64,000 nt of DNA, taken from NCBI RefSeq assembly GCF_007280575.1, contig NZ_VKJP01000002.1:1-64000 (forward strand), in the 5' to 3' direction. The stretch comes from Streptomyces benahoarensis (GTDB taxonomy: Bacteria > Actinomycetota > Actinomycetes > Streptomycetales > Streptomycetaceae). Both the position numbers and the translations under genes were made by a program. The notes beneath the pieces are model-generated. The model was not told the origin of the DNA, made no database searches, and worked only from the letters and a program-made list of their open reading frames with translations. This document shows positions 43,722-52,113 of this stretch, piece by piece; positions within the stretch are counted from its first letter, which is position 1, and every line of letters starts with the position of its first letter.

Positions 43722-45008
43722 TCAGTGCTTCCGGGCCGCCGTCGCGGCGTCGGTCCGGTCAGTGGGGTCGTACGTGAGGTAGCCCCGTTGGGTCGTGATG
43801 TGGTCGGCGACGTACCTGGCGTCGTGCCATACGCCCCAGATGAAGCTCGACCCGCGGCGGGACAACCAGGGCAGGCCCAGGAAGTAGACGCCGGGTTCGG
43901 AGGACACTCCCCGTCGGTGCTTCGGCCGGCCGTCCTCGTCGAATGCGTCGACGCCGAGCCAGCTGTAGTCGGTGGCGAAACCCGTTGCCCAGACGATGGA
44001 GGTGACGCCGGCCCCGGCCAGGTCGAGCTCCAGGAGAGGGCTGGTCACGCAGTCCGGGTCGGCCCCGAGGACGTGGGCCTCCGGCTCCTCGGGGAAGTCG
44101 AGCCCGTTGCGCTCGACATACGCGTCGGCGGCTCGGAGGAATTCCAGGTACTTGGCGTCGCCGAAGGCGATGTTCGCGGCGAGATCCGGCGCGAAGCACA
44201 GCACGCCGTCGTCGTAGGACGCGGTGAGGCCGACGAGTTCGATGCCGGTGCCGGCCAGGGCGCGGAAGTCCACGGTATGACCGCCACGGGCACCGCTGAC
44301 CGCGATGGTGACGTGCTCTGCACCTTGGGGAGGCGTCTCCGCGTCCCAGATCCCGAGCACACCGAGCCACCAGCAGAAGTCACGTCCGCGGTACTCGCGG
44401 GGCGGACGGTCGTGCGGGCCGACGGAGAGATGGACGCAACGGCCGGACCGGCGCAGTTCGTCGGCGATCTGGACCCCCGAGGAACCGGCCCCGACGACGA
44501 GGACCGCGCCCTCGGGCAGCTGCTGCGGGTTGCGGTATCCACTGGAGTGGATCTGCACGGGGACGGCGTCGTCAGGAACGATGGGCGGGATCACGGGCCG
44601 CTGGAACGGTCCGGTCGCGGCCACCACGAAGCGCGCGTCGATGGAGCCCTCTGACGTCTCGACGCGGAAGCCGGGCCGGTCGGCGCGCTTCCGCACCGAG
44701 GTCACTTCGACACCGCACCGGATCGGGGCGCCTATCTTCTCGGCGTACGCGGCGAAGTAGTCCGCGACCTGCTCCTTCGACGCGAAGGCGTCGGGGGCGA
44801 CGTCGGGGAACTCCAGGCCAGGGAACCGGTCGTGCCACGCGGGCCCATTCGCGACCAGGGAATCCCACCGCTCGGAGTGCCACCGCTCGGCGATCCGCTG
44901 CCGCTCCAGGACGATGTGCGGCACGCCGTGGGCGCCCAGGTGCTCGCTCATCGCCACGCCTGCCTGGCCCGCCCCGACGACGACTACTTCGGTCTCTTCA
45001 CTCGCCAT
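43722..45008 (-). CDS. Flavin-containing monooxygenase-like oxidoreductase (CzcO/FMO type)
   Basis: A 428-residue flavoprotein. The FAD-binding motif is VVVGAGQAGVAMSEHL at the N-terminus and the NADPH motif is VVGAGSSGVQIADEL near 165. The segment VQIHSSGYRNPQQL resembles the FMO fingerprint FxGxxxH, partly altered. The C-terminal IVWATGFATDYSWL is a late FAD-contact motif. It should use NADPH and O2 to oxygenate a small molecule. ATG 45008 is chosen (GGAGG six bases upstream); GTG 45020 is an alternative. It heads the minus-strand operon, divergent from a PucR regulator. Confidence 0.88.
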   Translation of the reverse strand: MASEETEVVVVGAGQAGVAMSEHLGAHGVPHIVLERQRIAERWHSERWDSLVANGPAWHDRFPGLEFPDVAPDAFASKEQVADYFAAYAEKIGAPIRCGVEVTSVRKRADRPGFRVETSEGSIDARFVVAATGPFQRPVIPPIVPDDAVPVQIHSSGYRNPQQLPEGAVLVVGAGSSGVQIADELRRSGRCVHLSVGPHDRPPREYRGRDFCWWLGVLGIWDAETPPQGAEHVTIAVSGARGGHTVDFRALAGTGIELVGLTASYDDGVLCFAPDLAANIAFGDAKYLEFLRAADAYVERNGLDFPEEPEAHVLGADPDCVTSPLLELDLAGAGVTSIVWATGFATDYSWLGVDAFDEDGRPKHRRGVSSEPGVYFLGLPWLSRRGSSFIWGVWHDARYVADHITTQRGYLTYDPTDRTDAATAARKH

Positions 45009-45306
45009 GTCTGCCTCCACTCAGGCGGTAGTCCATCCCGGTGTCGCATTGACTGTGCTACCGCATGAGGCATCCTTGGGCGCGCCCATGAAACTGTCCA
45101 ACAGATGTTTTCGTTATGAGAGATCTACTTTTTAGATCTACCCTGACCTCCGCTTTCCGTGAGGGGCCCCTCACCGGGCGGGCCCGGCGTCCGGCATCCG
45201 CGGGGCACCTCATTCGCGGAAGACCGCACCTGCTTCACTCCTCCTCGGGGCTGGGGCCAGGTGTGGTGCAGGATGATGAGTCGGATGAGGCGAGCAGGTG
45301 GTGCCC
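45009..45306. promoter_or_regulatory. Divergent promoter region with AT-rich direct repeats
   Basis: About 300 bp between the monooxygenase and PucR starts. The AT-rich stretch 45103-45141 contains AGATCTAC at 45121-45128 and again at 45134-45141. The 13-bp period and internal AGATCT palindromes make this a likely PucR operator. Confidence 0.5.
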
Positions 45307-46923
45307 ATGATCAGTGTCCAGTGGCTTCTCGACGCCGTGGGACCGTCCGTGCTGTCAGAGGTGTGCGCTCCTGGCGGGGTTTCCGTCCCGGTGGGCGAGG
45401 TGGTGATCGCCGAACCCCACGGCGAGCTTGAACTGCGCCCGGGTGACGTCGTTCTTGGCGTGAACCTGACCGACAGGAGGGCGGCGCTTCGACTGCTGTC
45501 GCAGTGCGCCCTGCAGTCCGCGGGCGCGCTGTTGCTCAAGGCACCGGCGGCCGTTGACGCGGAGGTGACCGCAGCGGCGAGCGCCACGGGAGTGGCACTG
45601 GTGCAGGTCGCGCAGCAGGCAGGGTGGGCCCAGGTGGTGTCACTGTTGCGGGCGGCGCTGGACAGCGAGGGGCTGGCAGAGTCCGCCGCAGGCTTGGGGA
45701 TGGCCGAATCCGGGGACCTGTTCGAGGTGGCCGACGCGATCGCCGGCATCATCGACGCCCCGGTGACCATCGAGGACCGCAGTTCGCGCGTACTTGCCTA
45801 CTCCACGCGGCAGGAGTGCGGCGACGCGGCACGCGTGGCGACGATCGTGGGCCGGAACGTTCCCGACGAGGTGAATGCGCACTACCGGCGGCACGGCGTC
45901 TTTCGCAAGATAGCCCGGGACACGAGGCCCATCTTCGTCCCTGCTGTCGTCGAGGGCACCAAGCCACGACTCGTGGTGCCCATGCGCGCAGGAGGGGACA
46001 TCCTCGGCTCGATATGGGCCATCGTTCCGGGCCCGGTCCCGGCCGAGCGAGGGGCGGCATTCGCAGCCGCCGCGAACGCTGCGGCCCTGCACCTGCTCCG
46101 TCGGCGTGCGGAGACTGACAGGCAGCGCCTGGTCTTGACGGACCTGGTGGCGCGAGTGCTGCACGGGAAGGAGGGTGCCGCGGACGCAGCACGCCTCCTC
46201 GGGCTGACGGCTGGCCCCTGGCGGGTAATCGCCGTGGACGTGCGCTGCGACGGTGCTGACGAGGCCGAGGCCCAGCGCCTGACGGTCCGGGAACGGCTGT
46301 CCCGGTTCCCCGGCTCACGTCTGCACTCACCAGCGGCCGTGATCGGCGACGTGGTCTACGGCGTGGTGGATGCCCGGGCCGTGGCCCCTGCGTCCCGACG
46401 CCATTCCGACTGGCTGCGTGAGCTCGGCGAGGCCACCGGCCGGGCCACGCCCCTCGTCGCCGTGGGCGGACTCGCAGCCTCCGTTCCGGAGCTGGCCACT
46501 TCCCAGGAGCAGGCCGACGACACGCTCGGACTGCTCAGGACCGGGATACTCACGAGCTCCCAGGCCGTCCACGACGACGTGTGGGCCAAGGTGGTCCTCC
46601 GCCGGGCCGCCCTGGCCGCCTCAACCGCCCGGACCACGGAGATCGGACCTCTGCGACGCCTCGTGGACCACGACCGCGTGTGCCGCACCAGCTACGTGCC
46701 GACTCTGGAAGCCTGGCTGGAGGAGATGGGCGATCCCAAGGCCACCGCCGCGAGGCTGCACATCCACCCGAACACGCTCCGCCACCGGATGCGTCGCCTG
46801 CAGGACGTCGTGGAGCTGCACCTGGACAGCCCGGACGTCCGTTTCGCACTACTCCTTCAGCTCACAGCCCTCCGCTACGGCACGGAGACCGGCCCACGCG
46901 CCAAGGAGTACCACCACGCCTGA
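45307..46923 (+). CDS. PucR-family transcriptional regulator
   Basis: A 538-residue PucR protein. An N-terminal PucR domain (LELRPGDVVLGVNLTDRRAALRLL..., about 1-120) is followed by a central GGDEF-like/CdaR region and the C-terminal HTH_30 (EEMGDPKATAARLHIHPNTLRHRMRRLQDVVELHL). PucR was first described for purine catabolism; relatives respond to diverse small molecules. Divergence from the monooxygenase/RidA/DUF1028/M20 operon makes that operon the likely target. ATG 45307 follows an AGGTGG. Confidence 0.9.
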   Translation: MISVQWLLDAVGPSVLSEVCAPGGVSVPVGEVVIAEPHGELELRPGDVVLGVNLTDRRAALRLLSQCALQSAGALLLKAPAAVDAEVTAAASATGVALVQVAQQAGWAQVVSLLRAALDSEGLAESAAGLGMAESGDLFEVADAIAGIIDAPVTIEDRSSRVLAYSTRQECGDAARVATIVGRNVPDEVNAHYRRHGVFRKIARDTRPIFVPAVVEGTKPRLVVPMRAGGDILGSIWAIVPGPVPAERGAAFAAAANAAALHLLRRRAETDRQRLVLTDLVARVLHGKEGAADAARLLGLTAGPWRVIAVDVRCDGADEAEAQRLTVRERLSRFPGSRLHSPAAVIGDVVYGVVDARAVAPASRRHSDWLRELGEATGRATPLVAVGGLAASVPELATSQEQADDTLGLLRTGILTSSQAVHDDVWAKVVLRRAALAASTARTTEIGPLRRLVDHDRVCRTSYVPTLEAWLEEMGDPKATAARLHIHPNTLRHRMRRLQDVVELHLDSPDVRFALLLQLTALRYGTETGPRAKEYHHA

Positions 46924-47105
46924 CGGCCTGTTCGAGTGTCCCCTGCGGTGCCCCGGCGCGTTCACGCCGTCGTTGTCCCAGCCGCACTCCGGATCGCCGC
47001 AACACAGTGCGATGCGCACGATGACGGCACATCGCCCCCATCGCCATCATGGCTCCACCTGTAGCCCAACGGGGCATCGGGTGGATTCCATGGAAGGACG
47101 ACGGC

Positions 47106-48305
47106 GTGACAATCGGCAGTCCCCACAAGGCCACCAACCACACGCACCCGGCGGAGGGGAAAACGCCGCTCACGGAGGCCCGGATCGATCTCGCGGCGAT
47201 CCGCGACAACGCGGCCCGGCTGCGCGATGCGGCAGGTTCCGCCGAAGTAATGGCCGTGGTGAAGGCCGACGGCTATGGGCACGGCATGGTTCCCTGCGCC
47301 CGCGCGGCGCTGGCCGGTGGCGCGACGTGGATCGGCGTTGCCCGCATGCAGGAAGCGTTGATACTGCGCGCCTCGGGCATCAGCAGCCGGATCCTCGCCT
47401 GGCTGCTGGCCCCCGGTGACGACTGGACTTCCGCCCTGGCCGAAGGAATCGAACTGTCTGCCGGCGCCACCTGGGCGGTCGAGGCGGCGGCACAGGCGGC
47501 ACAGGCGGCAGGCCGCCCCGGCCTGCTGCACCTGAAGATCGACACCGGGCTGGGGCGCGGCGGCGCCTCGTCCGCCCACTGGCCTGCACTGGTCGAGGCC
47601 GCCTCACGCGCGCAGGCATCCGGGCATGTCCGAGTCGTCGGGATCTGGTCTCATCTGGCCCACGCCGACTCTCCTGGCCATCCCGCATGCGATCGGCAGG
47701 TGGAGAACTTCCGGGACGCGGTCCAGCTGGCACACAAGGCAGGGCTGAGCCCTGAAGTCCTGCACCTGGCCAACTCGGCCGCCACACTCACCCTTCCGCA
47801 CACCCACTTCGACCTTGTGCGCCCCGGGCTGGCGCTCTTCGGGCTGAGCCCGGTGCCGGAGTTGGCCGCCCCGGCCGCCCTGGGACTGCGGCCGGCCATG
47901 ACGCTCACCGCGCGGCTCGTCTCCGTCAAGCGCGTCCCCGCCGGACAAGGAGTCTCCTACGGCCACCGCCACCGCACCTCCTGCGAGACGACGCTCGGGC
48001 TGGTCCCGCTGGGGTACGCGGACGGCGTACCGCGGCACGCTTCCGGCACCGTCCCTGTCCTCGCCGCAGGCCGTTGGCGCACGGTGGCCGGCACGGTCTG
48101 CATGGACCAGTTCGTCGTCGACCTCGACGACGGCACGGCCGCAGTCGGCGACGAGGTCGTGCTCTTCGGCCCCGGAGACCACGGAGAGCCCGGCGCCGAG
48201 GACTGGGCGCGTGCCGCCGGCACCATCTCCCACGAGATCGTCACGCGCATCGGTGCCCGCGTACCGCGTTCGTACACCGATGGTTTCAGCCCGGACGAAC
48301 GCTGA
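47106..48305 (+). CDS. Alanine racemase (PLP-dependent)
   Basis: A 399-residue alanine racemase. The PLP lysine is in VVKADGYGHG near residue 60, the catalytic tyrosine in GVSYGHRH, and the conserved Arg in LVRPGLALFG. The later GTVCMDQFVVDL block is also present. It interconverts L- and D-alanine; a second, catabolic copy is plausible since it stands next to an amide-hydrolase operon rather than peptidoglycan genes. The GTG start has GGAAGGA upstream. The frame is open further upstream, but the extension lacks family similarity. Confidence 0.92.
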   Translation: MTIGSPHKATNHTHPAEGKTPLTEARIDLAAIRDNAARLRDAAGSAEVMAVVKADGYGHGMVPCARAALAGGATWIGVARMQEALILRASGISSRILAWLLAPGDDWTSALAEGIELSAGATWAVEAAAQAAQAAGRPGLLHLKIDTGLGRGGASSAHWPALVEAASRAQASGHVRVVGIWSHLAHADSPGHPACDRQVENFRDAVQLAHKAGLSPEVLHLANSAATLTLPHTHFDLVRPGLALFGLSPVPELAAPAALGLRPAMTLTARLVSVKRVPAGQGVSYGHRHRTSCETTLGLVPLGYADGVPRHASGTVPVLAAGRWRTVAGTVCMDQFVVDLDDGTAAVGDEVVLFGPGDHGEPGAEDWARAAGTISHEIVTRIGARVPRSYTDGFSPDER

Positions 48306-48552
48306 CGTCGACCCGCTCACCGTCCCTGACCGTGGACGGCGTGGAACGGGCCCGCGACCTGCCGGACGATGCCCCGGGGACGAGGGGGCCCGTCCCGCGT
48401 GCCGGATGTCGCGGTACGGGTGGGCGTACGGCTCAGACGTGGGTGAGACCTCCGCGGTAGGTTCCCGTGCCGCTGTGCGCCACTGCGAGCTGAGGAAGTG
48501 AGACCAAAGACCTCCCGTGCCCCGGACTGCGCCGCCAGGAAGGCCCGCGTCG

Positions 48553-48657
48553 AAGCTCTACGGCCACATCAAACCGATCAAGAAGCACACGCATGCCTGG
48601 AGTTCTGCCGTTACCTGCGCAGCCTCTACCGGCGAGAGGCGAGGATCGCGATCGTCG
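48553..48657 (+). pseudogene. IS630-type transposase relic
   Basis: Two adjoining frames spell KLYGHIKPIKK and then LEFCRYLRSLYRREARIAIV, the well-known stretch just before the last catalytic acids of IS630-family transposases. A frameshift separates the two parts, and the rest of the gene is absent. The relic joins directly to an IS1380-type relic. Confidence 0.65.
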
Positions 48658-48659
48658 GT

Positions 48660-48895
48660 GACGACTGGGCGATGTCGCTGGTCGCCGGCGTGCTCGCGGG
48701 TGCGGACAGCATCGACGAGGTGGGCGTGCTGCGGCACGGCGCGATGGCGAAGGCGTTCGCCGGGGTGCGGGCGCCGTCCACGCTGGGCAGTTTCCTGCGC
48801 GCGTTCACCAGGGGCACGTGCGCCCACTGCAGTCCGCAGCACGGCTGTTCACGTGCAACCTGGCCGCGCACTGCACCCCGCTGCCCGCCTCGTCG
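48660..48895 (+). pseudogene. IS1380-type transposase relic
   Basis: Reads WAMSLVAGVLAGADSIDEVG, VLRHGAMAKAFAGVRAPSTLGSFLRAFTRG and then, after a frameshift near 48818, VRPLQSAARLFTCNLAAH. This matches the N-terminal third of IS1380-family transposases. The catalytic core is missing. Sequence onward to about 49050 has no recognisable gene. Confidence 0.7.
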
Positions 48896-49071
48896 CCCTG
48901 CCCGCCCACGATCAAGGTCTCGCAGACCCCGCCACCGGGACGGCCACCCGGTGATCACCCGCACCTACCAGCAGAAATCCACCCGGTGGAGTCAGGCCGA
49001 AATTCGACTTATGACAAACGCCCGCCGTAGGTCCAGGGTCGGGACTGGACCCACGGCACGGCATCGGACGG

Positions 49072-49545
49072 TCAGAGGCCGAGGTCACTCAGGCCGGGGT
49101 GATCGTCAGGGCGGCGCCCCAGCGGCCAGTGGAACGTGCGCTCCGACTCCTTGATGGGAAGGTCATTGATGCAGGCGTAGCGGCGTCGCATCAGGCCGTC
49201 CTCGTCGAACTCCCAGTTCTCGTTGCCGTACGAGCGATACCAGTTACCGGAGTCGTCGCGGCATTCGTAGGCGAAGCGCACGGCGATCCGGTTCCCGTCG
49301 AAGGCCCACAGCTCCTTGATGAGCCGGTACTCCAGCTCTCGCTGCCACTTGCGGGTGAGGAGGGCCACGATCTCGTCGCGGCCGGTGGCGAACTCCGCGC
49401 GGTTCCTCCAGCGCGAATCCACCGTGTAGGCCAGGGCGACCTGCTCCGGGTCGCGAGTGTTCCACCCGTCCTCGGCCAGCCTGACCTTCTCGATGGCTGT
49501 TTCCCGGGTGAACGACGGGAAGGGCGGACGCGATTCGTCAGCCAT
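49072..49545 (-). CDS. DUF1348/NTF2-like (SnoaL fold) protein
   Basis: A 157-residue cone-fold protein. [36 protein letters not shown] and the repeated aromatic strand [31 protein letters not shown] are characteristic of DUF1348. The fold often binds small ligands; no activity is assured. ATG 49545 has AAGGAG upstream. Two identical palindromes upstream are shared with the neighbouring TetR gene, which is the likely repressor. Confidence 0.88.
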   Translation of the reverse strand: MADESRPPFPSFTRETAIEKVRLAEDGWNTRDPEQVALAYTVDSRWRNRAEFATGRDEIVALLTRKWQRELEYRLIKELWAFDGNRIAVRFAYECRDDSGNWYRSYGNENWEFDEDGLMRRRYACINDLPIKESERTFHWPLGRRPDDHPGLSDLGL

Positions 49546-49590
49546 GTCGACTCCTTGCGCGTGCTGTTGATTCTCGGACGTACGTAGGGA

Positions 49591-49635
49591 CACCAGCACC
49601 AGCACCAGCACCAGCACCAGCACCAGCACCAGCAG
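49591..49635. repeat. Hexanucleotide microsatellite (CACCAG)7
   Basis: Seven tandem CACCAG units lie between the DUF1348 start and its operators. The repeat would fall in the 5' leader or beside the promoter, so copy number could alter expression. Confidence 0.9.
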
Positions 49636-49683
49636 AGAACGATCGTTCTCCTGATGCGCCACCCTAGGAGAACGATCGTTCTC
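49635..49683. promoter_or_regulatory. Two identical 16-bp palindromic operators upstream of DUF1348
   Basis: GAGAACGATCGTTCTC occurs at 49635-49650 and 49668-49683 (33 bp apart). It is a perfect inverted repeat and nearly the same as the sites in front of the TetR gene at 50507 and 50543. Confidence 0.85.
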
Positions 49684-49918
49684 ATGCAAGCGCAAAACGG
49701 GCCCCTTCACCAAAGGACGACGAACACGTACCACCGCGAGATCTCCGAACCGGGCATCGGTGCGCCGCGCCGCCGCATGCCCTGCAGGCGACGGCCACCA
49801 AGGGGCCGGACCGCTCACTGCCGGACAACGCAGTACGCCGACGGGGGCCGCGCACACCGGAACCGACCCGACGTCACCACGCCCGCAAAGACATCCGGGC
49901 GAGAGACGTACCAGCAGG

Positions 49919-50488
49919 TCAGGCGGCGGTACGAGAGACTTTGATCAGGGCCTGGGCCGCGTCGCGGGCCGTGCGGGCGGGCTCGGGAGTGCGGGAGATG
50001 GCTGCGGTGGTGATGGCGCCCTCGACGAGCAGGGAGAGCTGGTCGGCAAGGGAAGCCGGCAGCCCCGCGGCAGCCACCAGGTCAGCGACACGGCGCCGGA
50101 ACGCCGCCTTATGCTTCCGGGCGACTTCGGCCACCGCGGGCGAGGCGGCACCGAGCTCCCCGTAGGAGTTGATGAAGGCGCAGCCACGGTAGTCGGACTC
50201 GCTGAACCAGCTGTACAGCCAGTCGAAAACCGCCAGGACGCGGTCCTGTGGCGTACCGTCCACCGTGTCCACGTACCCGACCAGCCGCTGCAGCAGTTGG
50301 GCGTCGCGCCGACGCAGATACGCCTCCACCAGGTCACCCTTGGAGGGGTACAGCCGGTAGAGCCGCTTGAGGGAGACCCCCGAGGCGTTGCGGACCGCGT
50401 CCATGCCGACGGCCTGCACCCCGCGCTGGTAGTACAGCCCTTCGGCCGCATCCAGGACCCGCTCCCTGGCCGTCTCCTCTTCCAGCAT
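49919..50488 (-). CDS. TetR-family repressor with C-terminal LmrA/YxaF-like domain
   Basis: A 189-residue TetR protein. The helix-turn-helix is [28 protein letters not shown], residues about 30-58. The C-terminal half contains [26 protein letters not shown], typical of the TetR_C LmrA/YxaF-like type that binds small aromatic or drug-like ligands. Two palindromes in its own promoter and two at the DUF1348 gene predict a two-gene regulon with autoregulation. Confidence 0.92.
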   Translation of the reverse strand: MLEEETARERVLDAAEGLYYQRGVQAVGMDAVRNASGVSLKRLYRLYPSKGDLVEAYLRRRDAQLLQRLVGYVDTVDGTPQDRVLAVFDWLYSWFSESDYRGCAFINSYGELGAASPAVAEVARKHKAAFRRRVADLVAAAGLPASLADQLSLLVEGAITTAAISRTPEPARTARDAAQALIKVSRTAA

Positions 50489-50506
50489 CAGTACATCCCT
50501 TGCGCG

Positions 50507-50558
50507 AGAACCATCGTTCTCGTAGGGTACAGCAGGGCCTGGAGAACGATCACTCTCC
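50507..50558. promoter_or_regulatory. Two operator copies in front of the TetR gene
   Basis: GAGAACCATCGTTCTC at 50507-50522 (one change from the DUF1348 site) and GAGAACGATCACTCTC at 50543-50558 (two changes). Start-to-start spacing is 36 bp, close to the 33 bp at DUF1348. Confidence 0.8.
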
Positions 50559-51091
50559 GCCCTCCCCGGCAGGCCGTCGCTCCTGCGACCACTGCGGGCA
50601 GTCCGTCGTCATAGAGCTCGCGCCCCTTGGACCGTGCCCTACGCGACTCGGCCTCTCCTCACCCCGCGCCCTTCGCGTGCCATGGGGCCGTTCCGGCCTG
50701 CATCCATGGCATACATGGCGCCCCGAGGATGCGAAACTCAGCGGCTCAGTCCCCTACCCCGAGATCCGCTTCAAGTGGCTTGCCCACATATTCAGTGCGG
50801 GCAATCCGCGGCCCTGCGTGATCAACGCCGCGCATCCCGTGGGGCGCACAGCCCAGGCGGGCGTGGCGCCAGCGGGTGAACGGCGGGCCCGCAAGACACG
50901 GCAGCTCACCCTCGAGATCGTCAAACCCGCAGGCGGGTCGTCGAACGCACTCCGGCCTGACCATGCCTCATTCGAGCGTGATCAGGTTCGCGTGCGCCCG
51001 GGGGCGGCGTAGCCGCACAGCCGACGGGTTGGCCCGGTACGGCCCGGGCCCTGCTGATCAACTCCGAGGGCGCGGCGGCCCCGGGCCCGGG
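50559..51091. other. Gene-free region with a possible IS5-type transposase relic
   Basis: No intact gene is seen. At about 50890-50960 one plus frame reads TRQLTLEIVK and the next RRRVVERTPA, which resemble the LTLEIVKR and PRRWVVERT blocks of IS5-family transposases with the intervening part deleted. The rest was not recognised. Confidence 0.45.
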
Positions 51092-51952
51092 TCAGCGGCG
51101 GTACAGCCCGGCCCTGTCGGCAGCTTCCTCGGCGGCCTGCAGGTGGCGGCGGGCGTTCTCACCAAGGGTGTTGAGGACGCCGGCAACGATCGTCTCGGTG
51201 ACTGCCAGGGTCGGCACGAAGCTGTCGTAGGGGGAGGGGGCGGTGACCTGACTGGGCAGGACGACCTCGGCGTGCTGGGTGACCGGGGAGAGCCAGGTGT
51301 CGGTGAACAGGACGATGCGGCTGCCCTGTTCCTGCGCCATCTGCGCCATGACCAGTTTGTCGGCCTCGTAACGCCGGTAGTCGAACACGACCAGGACGTC
51401 GCGGCGGCTGAGCGTGGTGAGGACCGCGGTGCGTTCCACGTGGCGGTCGGGCAGGAAGCGCACGTCGTCGCGCAGCTGCATCAGATGCAGTCCGAGGTAC
51501 TGGGCGAGCAGGTGGGTGAACCTGCCGCCGGCCAGCGTGATCCGGCGCTTGGAATCGGCCAGGAGCTGGATGGCCCGTTCCAGGTCGTGGGGCGGCAGTT
51601 CAGCGAGCGTGCGGGTGACCGCCGTGCCGAGTATCTGATCCGCCGTGAGCTCGCGCGCCTGCGGTTCGCGGCCATATCCGGGTGTGGCGTACAGCGACAG
51701 AGGGGAGGCGTGACGTTCGTCGAGCTCGGTGCGCAGCGCAGCCTGGAAGTCGGGGAAGCCCCGGTAGCCGAGGCGGTTGACGAAGCGGATGACGGTGGGA
51801 GCGCTGACCCCTGCGCGTTCGGCGAGCACCGCGACGGTCTCGAAGCCGGCGGACGGGTAGCCGGCCAGCAGCACGCGGGCGACCTTGCGTTCAGCCGGGC
51901 TGAGATCCCCCAGCTTCTGCCGGATCTCCTCGGCGAGGGCGCTGGAGTCCAT
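51092..51952 (-). CDS. RpiR/MurR-family transcriptional regulator
   Basis: A 286-residue RpiR protein. The N-terminal helix-turn-helix is LSPAERKVARVLLAGYPSAGFETVAVLAERAGVSAPTVIRFVNRLGYRGFPDFQ (residues about 18-72). A SIS domain follows (about 125-265, RRITLAGGRFTHLLAQYLGLHLMQL and RRDVLVVFDYRRYEAD). SIS domains sense sugar phosphates or related ligands. ATG 51952 has AAAGG upstream. It follows the M20 peptidase/ABC operon on the same strand and is its likely regulator. Confidence 0.92.
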   Translation of the reverse strand: MDSSALAEEIRQKLGDLSPAERKVARVLLAGYPSAGFETVAVLAERAGVSAPTVIRFVNRLGYRGFPDFQAALRTELDERHASPLSLYATPGYGREPQARELTADQILGTAVTRTLAELPPHDLERAIQLLADSKRRITLAGGRFTHLLAQYLGLHLMQLRDDVRFLPDRHVERTAVLTTLSRRDVLVVFDYRRYEADKLVMAQMAQEQGSRIVLFTDTWLSPVTQHAEVVLPSQVTAPSPYDSFVPTLAVTETIVAGVLNTLGENARRHLQAAEEAADRAGLYRR

Positions 51953-52113
51953 CGTCGTGCCTTTCTGTCGTGAGCGAGATCGTTGTCCCGTCGAGCCTAG
52001 TGCCCGCCTCGCCACCGGCGGTGGCGCGGCGGGCACCAGGCAGGGATCACGGCGGCAGGCGTGGGCTCCCGCACCGGCCGGCGGGCACACCGCCGGTGCG
52101 GGAGGCCGATGGG

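Noticed and set aside
50500-51012. A 170-codon plus frame in the gap before the RpiR gene
   Set aside because: It has no ribosome-binding site or domain, and it runs through the TetR operators.
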